Source: Clostridium sp. CMCC3677 (GTDB lineage: Bacteria; Bacillota; Clostridia; Clostridiales; Clostridiaceae). Taken from it: a DNA stretch of 64,000 bases. A program made the translations under genes and the position numbers. Positions 57,608-64,000 of this stretch are shown piece after piece. Within the stretch, counting starts at the first letter, position 1. The number at the start of each line of letters is the position of its first letter. Where the stretch lies: contig NZ_JAMQHS010000001.1 in assembly GCF_023845585.1 (NCBI RefSeq), positions 62,001-126,000 on the forward strand. Reading direction: 5' to 3'. The notes under the pieces are model-generated. The model did no database searches. It saw nothing but the letters and a program-made list of their open reading frames with translations, and was not told the DNA's origin.

Positions 57608-58369
57608 ATGACAAGTATAACCGAAAAAAATAAATATAAAAGTAAATATAGACTTAAGTATAGAAATAAATCACAAATAAAATACAAAATAAGTCCTAAG
57701 GAAATAGAGCTAAACATAAAAAAAGAAAGTTTTAAAAATAAGCTTGTATTATTATTAATAGGAATAGTTGTATTGTCACTTGTAACAGGCTATTTAGGGA
57801 AATGTAGATATATACGATTTTTAAATGATAATCCTTATTATGAAGGAAATAAAATTAGAATAAGTACTTTGCAAAGAAAATTACCTAGTCTAAAGAAAGA
57901 ATTAGGTATAAGAGAAGTAGATTATAAATGGTCAGGAGATTTAGAGTATAATAATAAACCAATATTGCTTGTATTTCATCATGCAGCATCTAGTAATTTA
58001 ACACCATACAAAATACATGAAATGCATGTAGGAAAAAATTGGTCTGGAATAGGATATCACTTTTATATAAGAAAAGATGGGACTATATATAGGGGGAGAC
58101 CAGAAGAAGCAATAGGAGCACATATAAAAGGGCAAAATAACAATACTCTTGGAATATGTATAGAAGGAAATTTAGAAGAAGAAGAACCAACGGAACAAGA
58201 AATTGAAGCATTAGAGAAGTTATCAACATATCTAATAATAAAATACAATATTTCTGGTGTTCAAGGACATGGAGATACGTATGATACTTTATGCCCAGGA
58301 GAAAATTTTCCTATGGAAAATGTAAAAGAAGCAATAACAAGTGAAATAAATGAGTTGTCTAATAGTTAA
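57608..58369 (+). CDS. membrane-anchored N-acetylmuramoyl-L-alanine amidase (Amidase_2)
   Basis: 253 residues: basic cytoplasmic N-terminus, one membrane anchor (about residues 49-67), and a PGRP/Amidase_2 domain outside. Zinc and catalytic residues are seen in LLVFHHAASS, YHFYIRKDGTIYRGR and GHGDTYDTLCPG. It cleaves the bond between N-acetylmuramic acid and L-alanine in peptidoglycan. Start 57608 follows AGAGGG at 12 bases, rather long; ATG 57584 has no binding site. A single gene between two repeat elements. Confidence 0.85.
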   Translation: MTSITEKNKYKSKYRLKYRNKSQIKYKISPKEIELNIKKESFKNKLVLLLIGIVVLSLVTGYLGKCRYIRFLNDNPYYEGNKIRISTLQRKLPSLKKELGIREVDYKWSGDLEYNNKPILLVFHHAASSNLTPYKIHEMHVGKNWSGIGYHFYIRKDGTIYRGRPEEAIGAHIKGQNNNTLGICIEGNLEEEEPTEQEIEALEKLSTYLIIKYNISGVQGHGDTYDTLCPGENFPMENVKEAITSEINELSNS

Positions 58370-58421
58370 AATTTATAATATTAAAATGTTACCTGTAATC
58401 AAGGGATAGTTTTATATATTT

Positions 58422-58562
58422 GGCTATGTTTTAAAACAGTATTGATATTGTAGTATAAAGCTCATGGACAGAAGTTAAAAATGAAACTCGACTCATTTAG
58501 ATTCGCTGAGTAAGTTCATGTTTCCAAATGTAAAATTTGGACATTCACTTAAAAACATAGCC
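58422..58562. repeat. MITE-like element with intact outer ends
   Basis: Left GGCTATGTTTTAAAACAGTA; right CACTTAAAAACATAGCC. The interior differs from other members (ACTCGACTCATTTAGATTCG) but keeps the core hairpin, CCAAAT ... ATTTGG, at 58518-58546. Confidence 0.75.
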
Positions 58563-58703
58563 ATATATTTTTATCCTAAAAATGTCTTGTATAACTTTTA
58601 TTTAACTAGTAAAACTATAATATGTAGAACTAAAATCAGCAAAATTAATTTAAAATATAACAAAAACTTTAAATTTTTTTAATGAACATAAGTCGAAAAT
58701 ATC

Positions 58704-59064
58704 TGTGTATAACTTTGTGGATTAAATATTTTAATGTACATAGGTGAAACGCTTATAAACCTAACCAAAACAGGGGTGTACACATTTTGTGGATTGAATA
58801 ATTGCCTGTTGATAAATATGGGGATAAATAAAAGTAGACAAAATATAGGTACCTCAATATATAGCATGTACCAAATAAAATGTAACTATATATAGAAATG
58901 TGTAAAAATTAATACGATACCATATTATTAAAAGTTAGATGTAAGGATAAAAAATATGCATAATAAATATTTATTAACAATATTCACAAAACTGTGGATA
59001 AAACATGTGGATAATGTGCATAAGTTATTATAAATGCTGTGAATATTATATAAAACGTGTATAA
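58704..59064. promoter_or_regulatory. DnaA-box cluster
   Basis: Perfect matches to TTATNCACA on the minus strand: TGTGTATAA (58704-58712), TGTGGATAA (58993-59001), TGTGGATAA (59006-59014) and TGTGCATAA (59015-59023). One-mismatch sites: 58716-58724, 58819-58827, 58980-58988 (plus strand), 59038-59046 and 59056-59064; a two-mismatch site is at 58788. Nearly all point the same way. The gap 58563-59293 has no gene. No dnaA or dnaN is visible, so this is called a cluster and not an origin. Confidence 0.65.
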
Positions 59065-59293
59065 AATTCAGAGATATAAACAAAAAATTATTAAATTTAT
59101 TTAATTATTTAATTTAAGTAGTAAAAATATCTTTAAGAAATTACATGATAAAGAGTATAATATATTTAATAAAAAAGTTAATATAGGATTAGCTTAAAGT
59201 GGATTACTTTAATTTATATAAATTAATATATAGTATTTTTAAACTGTAATCTTATTTATAACTTTTGTAATTCTTAATAGAGGGGGAATAAAA

Positions 59294-59968
59294 ATGGCAT
59301 CAAAAGAGCCAAAGTTAGTTCCAGAGATAAAGGGGACATTAAGAAATCATGTAGTTGAAGTTCCTTCTGTAATTAGAGATTGTGGTGGAATTAAAATTTT
59401 TGGTAAAAGGATAAAATCATTATTATTTAGTACAGATGTTGCTGTAATTAGAAATACTAATGCAGATGCAATTATTGCTGTATATCCATTCACACCTCAG
59501 CCACTAATAACACAAGCACTTGTAATGGCAGCTGATGTACCAGTTTTTTGTGGAGTTGGTGGTGGTATAACTCAAGGAAAAAGGGTTATAAATTTAGCTA
59601 TGGATGCAGAGTTTAAAGGTGCAATGGGTGTTGTAGTAAATGCACCTACTTCAAATGAAATAATAAGAAAAATAAGAGCTACTATTGATATACCTGTTGT
59701 AGTAACAGTTGTATCAGAAGATGAAAATATTACTGAAAGAATAGAGGCAGGCGCAACGATATTAAATGTCTCTGGAGGTAAAAATACAGCTCAAATAGTG
59801 AGAAACATAAGAAGCAGATATCCTGAATTTCCTATTATTGCAACTGGTGGACCAACAATTGCATCAATAAAGGAAACAATAGAAGCAGGGGCAAATGCTA
59901 TAACTTATACTCCACCATCATCTGCAAGTATAATGGGAGATTTGATGGACAAATATAGGAACGAATAA
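59294..59968 (+). CDS. conserved TIM-barrel protein of unknown function
   Basis: 224 residues. Alternating beta-alpha units and glycine-rich phosphate-binding-like segments near the C-terminus (FPIIATGGPTIASIKETIEA, AGATILNVSGG) suggest a (beta-alpha)8 barrel like those of HisA, ThiG or flavin-dependent enzymes. Other conserved segments are FCGVGGGITQGKRV and VVVTVVSEDENITERIEAGA. Relatives in clostridia are often named hydrolase without proof. GGGGGAA precedes the ATG. It lies directly after the DnaA-box cluster. I do not assign a reaction. Confidence 0.7.
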   Translation: MASKEPKLVPEIKGTLRNHVVEVPSVIRDCGGIKIFGKRIKSLLFSTDVAVIRNTNADAIIAVYPFTPQPLITQALVMAADVPVFCGVGGGITQGKRVINLAMDAEFKGAMGVVVNAPTSNEIIRKIRATIDIPVVVTVVSEDENITERIEAGATILNVSGGKNTAQIVRNIRSRYPEFPIIATGGPTIASIKETIEAGANAITYTPPSSASIMGDLMDKYRNE

Positions 59969-60068
59969 AAAACTATGATTTGTAGTTAATGAGTTTAACA
60001 AATTATTTGATAATTATTACAAAATTTTTAATAAATTAATAAAGTTAAAAAATATAGGTTGAAAAGTA

Positions 60069-60096
60069 TTGAAATAGATTAAATTTGTGATATGAT
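60069..60096 (+). promoter_or_regulatory. promoter of the lysA leader
   Basis: TTGAAA at 60069-60074, 16-base spacer, TATGAT at 60091-60096, about 110 bases before the riboswitch. Confidence 0.55.
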
Positions 60097-60208
60097 ATCT
60101 TTAACAAAAATAATAAAATTTAATATAATGAAATATAGAATAAGGTACATTTGAAAAATATACGACACACATTTGGTCTATTATTTTCTTTCATGTGCCT
60201 AAAACCTA

Positions 60209-60366
60209 GGGTAGAGGTGCTGTAATGATGAGTATTTATAAGGAGTCGGCAGATGATGATTTATAAAGAAAGGTGTTATAGCCGAAGAAATAATTTTTAT
60301 GCAAATAATTATTTCTGGGTATGTATAAAATATGTACATAACTGTCACTAACTGTGGAGAGCTACA
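60209..60366 (+). ncRNA. lysine riboswitch
   Basis: Conserved L-box segments are in order: GGGTAGAGGTGCTG, AAGGAGTCGGC, GAAAGGTGTTATAGCCGAAG, TTTCTGGGTATG, ACTGTCACTAACTGTGGAGA and GCTAC. GTAG at the 5' end can pair with CTAC at the 3' end as P1. A further CTCTACC at about 60520 can pair with the 5' GGTAGAG as an alternative. The gene downstream is lysA. Confidence 0.93.
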
Positions 60367-60527
60367 AGGTGAAATAGTTGCGATATAATTAGTAAAGTTA
60401 AATCAAAATTTATATTTTTAGATTTAGTTTGTATTAGTTATAATAATTATAGTATTAAAAAATACTATTTAATGATTTTAGCAATAAGCGATAAGCAACA
60501 AAAATCCTAATTAAGTAGACTCTACCT

Positions 60528-60560
60528 GTCGCAGATTAATATCTGTGACTTTTGTTTTTA
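60528..60560 (+). terminator. terminator of the lysine riboswitch
   Basis: GTCGCAGAT pairs with ATCTGTGAC (one G-U pair) across TAAT and is followed by TTTTGTTTTT. Lysine binding would favour it and stop lysA transcription. Confidence 0.85.
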
Positions 60561-60584
60561 GACAAATTTTTGGAGGGTAGAAAA

Positions 60585-61880
60585 ATGAAATTATTTGGAA
60601 GTATGAAAATTGATAACAATGAATTAATAATTGGGGGAATTAAATCTACTGAGTTAGTAAAGGAATATGGTACACCATTATATGTTATGGATGAGGGTTT
60701 AATAAGACAAAACTGTAATGAGTATTATAAATATTTTAAGTGTGATAATTCGTCAAATAGAGTTGCATATGCAGGTAAAGCATTTCTAACTATTGAAATG
60801 TGTAAAATAATAAATGAAGAAAATTTATCACTAGATGTTGTATCTGGAGGAGAACTTTTTACAGCTCATAAAGCAGGTTTTCCTTTAGAAAAAGTAATAT
60901 TTCATGGAAATAATAAAACATTAGACGAAATTGAACTAGGGGTTAAACTAGGAGTTGGAAGATTTGTTGTTGATAACTATTATGAAATGGAAGCTTTAAA
61001 TAGAATTGCAGCAAGTTATAATAAAGTTCAAAAAATATTTTTGAGAATAACACCTGGAATAGAAGCGCATACTCATGAGTATATAAAAACAGGTCAAGTG
61101 GATTCTAAATTTGGATTTGCACCTGTTGCTAATATGATAGAAGATGCTATAGAAAAATCAATAGGGCTTACTAATATTGAACTATCAGGACTACATTGTC
61201 ATATAGGATCTCAAATATTTGAGATTAAACCATATGAGGATGCAGTAGAAATTATGCTAGGTTTAATAAAAAAAATTCAACAAAATACAGGTTATTTAAT
61301 AAAAGAACTAGATTTAGGTGGTGGATTTGGTATATACTATAATACAGGAGATAAACCAAAAACAACTGAGGAGTATTGTAAAGCAATATTGAACAAGGTT
61401 GATGAGGTTTGTTCTAGAACAGGTCAATCAAAGCCATCGTTAATAATAGAACCAGGTAGAAGTATCGTTGGAAATTCAGGTATAACTTTATACACTGTAG
61501 GAGCAATAAAAAATATTCCTGGAGTGAGAAAGTATATATCAGTAGATGGTGGTATGTCAGATAATATAAGACCGGCTTTATATCACGCTGAATATGAATG
61601 TATGTTAGCAAATAAAGTTGAGAAAGACCTAAAAGAGAAGGTAACTATTTGTGGTAAATGTTGTGAATCAGGAGATATATTATTAAATGATATTAATATT
61701 TCAGCACCACAGTCAAATGATATTTTAGCAGTTATGACAACAGGTGCATATGGATATTCAATGTCTAATAATTATAATAAGATTCCAAGACCACCAGTAA
61801 TAATGGTAAAAGATAATAAAGAAAGACTTATATGTAGAAGAGAAACCTATGAAGATCTTATACAAAATGAAGTTATTTAA
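60585..61880 (+). CDS. lysA: diaminopimelate decarboxylase
   Basis: 431 residues; last step of lysine biosynthesis, meso-diaminopimelate to lysine. PLP lysine in AYAGKAFLT, HCHIGSQ, the phosphate-binding DLGGGFGIYY, EPGRSIVGNSG and the dimer-interface catalytic Cys in CGKCCESGDIL. GGAGGG before ATG 60585 fixes the start; an upstream TTG frame overlaps the leader terminator. Controlled by the lysine riboswitch. Confidence 0.95.
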   Translation: MKLFGSMKIDNNELIIGGIKSTELVKEYGTPLYVMDEGLIRQNCNEYYKYFKCDNSSNRVAYAGKAFLTIEMCKIINEENLSLDVVSGGELFTAHKAGFPLEKVIFHGNNKTLDEIELGVKLGVGRFVVDNYYEMEALNRIAASYNKVQKIFLRITPGIEAHTHEYIKTGQVDSKFGFAPVANMIEDAIEKSIGLTNIELSGLHCHIGSQIFEIKPYEDAVEIMLGLIKKIQQNTGYLIKELDLGGGFGIYYNTGDKPKTTEEYCKAILNKVDEVCSRTGQSKPSLIIEPGRSIVGNSGITLYTVGAIKNIPGVRKYISVDGGMSDNIRPALYHAEYECMLANKVEKDLKEKVTICGKCCESGDILLNDINISAPQSNDILAVMTTGAYGYSMSNNYNKIPRPPVIMVKDNKERLICRRETYEDLIQNEVI

Positions 61881-61944
61881 TAATTATCTTTAATAAATTA
61901 GCTTTTTATTAATATTCTTTCCCAAGATAATATATATATCTTAG

Positions 61945-61986
61945 TGTGTATCAAATTGATTTATTAATTTTGATACACATTTTTTA
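61945..61986 (+). terminator. terminator after lysA
   Basis: TGTGTATCAAATT pairs with AATTTTGATACACA and is followed by TTTTTT. Confidence 0.88.
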
Positions 61987-62004
61987 TTTTACAAGGAATT
62001 TTTC

Positions 62005-62028
62005 TGCTATCAACATGCTGTTAGCCTT
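62005..62028. repeat. solo end fragment of the MITE family
   Basis: TATCAACATGCTGTTAGCC resembles the right terminal repeat (ATATCAACACTGTTTTAAA then ACATAGCC) with an internal loss. The remainder of the gap 61987-62204 shows nothing else. Confidence 0.4.
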
Positions 62029-62204
62029 ATTTTAAAGTAATAAATTTGTTATAAATCCTTAATGCTTCAATATAATACTTTATGTTATACTATTAAGATA
62101 AAATAATTCTAACATTACATAGTGTATTTATAAAATTAATGTAGTTAGTTTATATTTCAAAAAGTATAGTAGTATATATGAAATTTCAGAAAGGTGGAAT
62201 TTAT

Positions 62205-62723
62205 ATGGAAGATAGTAGTAAAAATAGTTTTTTTAAAGAATGGGGTTTAACAATTATAAGTGCCGTAGTAATAGGATTATTAGTATGGAAATTTTTAATT
62301 TATACTGTATGGATTACAAGTGGATCAATGATACCAACCTTAGAAGTTAAGGATAGACTTGTTGCAACAAGAGTTCATAATCCTGAAAATCTAAAGAGAG
62401 GCGATATTGTTATATTTGATTCTGATGAGCTTAAAGAGATTCTTATAAAAAGACTTATAGGGCTTCCAGGAGATCATATAGAAATAAAAAATGGAATAGT
62501 AAGCGTAAATGGAGAACAATTAGCAGAAGATTATGTTAAGAATAATGAAGACTATGATAGAATATTTGATGTTCCAGAAGGAGAATATTTCTTTTTAGGA
62601 GATAATAGAGCAAATTCAGATGATTCTAGATACTGGAAAAATCCGTATATAAAAAGCGAAAAAATACAAGGAAAAGCTAAAGTAAAAATATATCCTATAA
62701 GTGACTTCAAAGTGTATAAATAG
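62205..62723 (+). CDS. lepB: type I signal peptidase, first of two
   Basis: 172 residues with one N-terminal membrane segment (about 13-33). Catalytic Ser is in SGSMIPTLE and the general-base Lys in LIKRLIGLPGDHIEI; the GDNRANSDDSRYW motif is intact. It removes signal peptides outside the membrane. AAAGGTGG selects ATG 62205 over an upstream in-frame ATG. Its neighbour is a paralogue about 65 percent identical by eye. Confidence 0.92.
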   Translation: MEDSSKNSFFKEWGLTIISAVVIGLLVWKFLIYTVWITSGSMIPTLEVKDRLVATRVHNPENLKRGDIVIFDSDELKEILIKRLIGLPGDHIEIKNGIVSVNGEQLAEDYVKNNEDYDRIFDVPEGEYFFLGDNRANSDDSRYWKNPYIKSEKIQGKAKVKIYPISDFKVYK

Positions 62724-62789
62724 TTGATAAATTGCTAATTAATTATAAAGGGACTTTAATTATTGGGGTTCTTAAAGGAGAATGGGTTT

Positions 62790-63317
62790 ATGGAAAAAAG
62801 TAATAAGATAAAAAAAGAAAATTTTTTTACTGAATGGATAGTGCCTATATTTGCAGCAGTGGTGATAGCATTTTTGGTGAATAAATTTTTAGTTTATAAT
62901 GTATATATTCCAAGTGAATCAATGGTTCCAACATTAAATATAGGAGATAAATTATTTGTAACTAAAATTTACAATTTAGATAAGATAGAACATGAAAATA
63001 TAGTTGTATTTTATTCAGATGAACTTCAACAGACACTAATAAAAAGAGTTATAGGACTTCCAGGAGATCATATAGAGATAAAGGATGGAATCGTAAGTGT
63101 GAATGGAGAAAAACTAGTTGAAAATTACGTGAAAAATAATGAGGACTATGATGGTACATTTGATGTTCCTGAAGGAAAATACTTCTTTTTAGGAGATAAT
63201 AGAGCAAGATCAAATGATGCTAGAAGATGGATTAATCCGTACATAGATGGAGAGGATATAAAAGGAAAGGCACAGGTTAAGATTTGGCCTTTTAAAGACT
63301 TTGGTCGCTTGAATTAA
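62790..63317 (+). CDS. lepB: type I signal peptidase, second of two
   Basis: 175 residues with membrane segment about 18-38. Catalytic Ser in PSESMVPTLN, Lys in LIKRVIGLPGDHIEI, and GDNRARSNDARRW. AAAGGAG lies before ATG 62790; a TTG nine codons upstream is open but not used. It arose by tandem duplication with the preceding gene. Two enzymes may share the load of secreted lipases and surface proteins, which is inference. Confidence 0.92.
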   Translation: MEKSNKIKKENFFTEWIVPIFAAVVIAFLVNKFLVYNVYIPSESMVPTLNIGDKLFVTKIYNLDKIEHENIVVFYSDELQQTLIKRVIGLPGDHIEIKDGIVSVNGEKLVENYVKNNEDYDGTFDVPEGKYFFLGDNRARSNDARRWINPYIDGEDIKGKAQVKIWPFKDFGRLN

Positions 63318-63451
63318 TAGTACTTATTTTATAATAATATGATATACTAGTTGTTAAGATGTTTTATTTAGATTAAGGCTAAATTTCGAGTTATATTTTA
63401 TATAAAAAATAACTTAAAATATAGTGAAAATAAAGAGAGGGTATTTATAAT

Positions 63452-63670
63452 ATGGGGAATAAATATATAGTTGATAGAATTGAAGAAAACCATGTCATAC
63501 TTGAATCGTTCAATGGAGATATGCTAGAAACTACGATTTCCAAGACTAAAGGTGACATAAAAGATGGAGATATTTTGATTAAAAACGGAGATATATTTAT
63601 TATAGATGTTGAAGAAACATTAAAAAGAAAAGAAGCAATAAACAATATGATGAAAAATATGTGGAAATAA
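63452..63670 (+). CDS. DUF3006 family protein
   Basis: 72 residues, starting MGNKYIVDRIEENHVILES and matching the short DUF3006 proteins of Firmicutes, which are small beta-rich proteins of unknown role. AGAGAGGG lies before ATG 63452. It sits 44 bases before ftsH. Confidence 0.75.
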   Translation: MGNKYIVDRIEENHVILESFNGDMLETTISKTKGDIKDGDILIKNGDIFIIDVEETLKRKEAINNMMKNMWK

Positions 63671-63714
63671 GGTTTTTTAGATATTTTCGCAAATTATAAG
63701 GAAAGGATGATACT

Positions 63715-64000
63715 ATGCAAGGTAACAATAAAAAGAAGAAAAATGGATATATTACAATGGTAATATATTTTTTACTAGTTTTTATGTTTATAAGTACTGC
63801 AAACTATATTAGAGAAGCAGCAACTACAAAACAAATATCATATGATGAATTTTATGAAATGATAGATCAAAATAAAATATCACAGGTAGTTATAACAGGA
63901 GAAAATTTAATAATTACACCAGCAGATAGTAGTGAATTTAAAGGAAAGACTTTATATACAGCTAATATTAAGGATGAAAATTTAATAAATAAATTAAGAA
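63715..64000 (+). CDS. ftsH: ATP-dependent zinc metalloprotease FtsH, N-terminal part
   Basis: ATG 63715 after AAAGGA opens a frame to the right edge: MQGNNKKKKNGYITMVIYFL, a first membrane segment, then STANYIREAATTKQISYDEF and SQVVITGENLIITPAD. This is the periplasmic-type N-terminal FtsH_ext domain; AAA and protease domains lie beyond the window. The full product is a membrane-anchored hexameric protease for damaged membrane proteins. Confidence 0.85.
   Translation, partial: MQGNNKKKKNGYITMVIYFLLVFMFISTANYIREAATTKQISYDEFYEMIDQNKISQVVITGENLIITPADSSEFKGKTLYTANIKDENLINKLR

Noticed and set aside
58704..59064. Chromosomal oriC
   Set aside because: Clostridial oriC lies beside dnaA and dnaN, which are not here; the data support only a DnaA-box cluster.
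1..64000. tRNA or rRNA genes
   Set aside because: No segment with a convincing cloverleaf and TTCGA arm, nor ribosomal RNA sequence, was recognised; a dedicated tRNA search would settle it.

Overview
The window reads as a low-GC, Gram-positive, anaerobic Firmicute of the genus Clostridium in the broad sense, probably Clostridium cluster I. Coding DNA is AT-rich with AGGAGG-type ribosome binding sites. The gene families are clostridial: a ubiG-mccB-luxS-mccA operon behind a T-box, a c-di-GMP-II riboswitch before a type IV pilus operon, a lysine riboswitch before lysA, many chemoreceptors, and secreted lipases. I cannot name the species. No rRNA, tRNA or CRISPR array was seen.

Layout. (1) 1-2.1 kb: the 3' part of a large FtsX-type ABC permease whose base composition is clearly richer in GC than everything after it, so probably acquired. 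(2) 2.2-6.4 kb: a sugar-alcohol module with a ROK/XylR-type regulator, a zinc polyol (xylitol/sorbitol-type) dehydrogenase and xylulokinase. (3) 6.6-10.0 kb: a three-gene molybdenum hydroxylase of the xanthine dehydrogenase family. (4) 10.4-11.2 kb: an RsuA-family pseudouridine synthase. (5) 11.4-15.1 kb: a cysteine-type T-box leader and the methionine-to-cysteine conversion operon including LuxS. (6) 15.4-19.1 kb: two convergent chemoreceptors separated by a long inverted repeat. (7) 20.1-25.4 kb: three tandem secreted lipases; the first two carry duplicated leaders of about 900 bases. (8) 25.5-28.2 kb: a nitrilase-family amidase, a PrxQ/Bcp peroxiredoxin and an M20 amidohydrolase. (9) 28.3-31.7 kb: copper homeostasis (csoR-copA-copZ) with a visible promoter and operator. 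(10) 31.8-38.1 kb: a chemoreceptor fused to a PhnD-like binding domain, an Rpn-family fragment, a GntR/ABC exporter operon and a lipoprotein. (11) 38.4-53.9 kb: a c-di-GMP-II riboswitch and a type IV pilus operon (pilD, pilB, pilC, two major pilins, pilM, pilN, pilO, minor pilins, a very large PilX-like protein and a two-VWA-domain surface protein). (12) 53.9-54.7 kb: a RAYT transposase bracketed by REP palindromes. (13) 54.6-64 kb: an aminotransferase, a chemoreceptor, a membrane-anchored amidase, a DnaA-box cluster, a TIM-barrel protein, a lysine riboswitch with lysA, two signal peptidases, a DUF3006 protein and the start of ftsH.

Together the genes suggest a motile, surface-active, secreting anaerobe. 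c-di-GMP probably controls pili twice, at the leader RNA and at the MshEN domain of PilB. Cysteine and lysine pools control their own pathways through leader RNAs. Copper and an unknown ABC substrate are controlled by DNA-binding repressors whose operators are visible.

The least explained material is non-coding: a family of MITE-like palindromic elements with a structured core spread from 28 to 62 kb, a DnaA-box cluster near 59 kb with no dnaA beside it, the duplicated lipase leaders, and a RAYT/REP element that supplies the last codons of a neighbouring aminotransferase.
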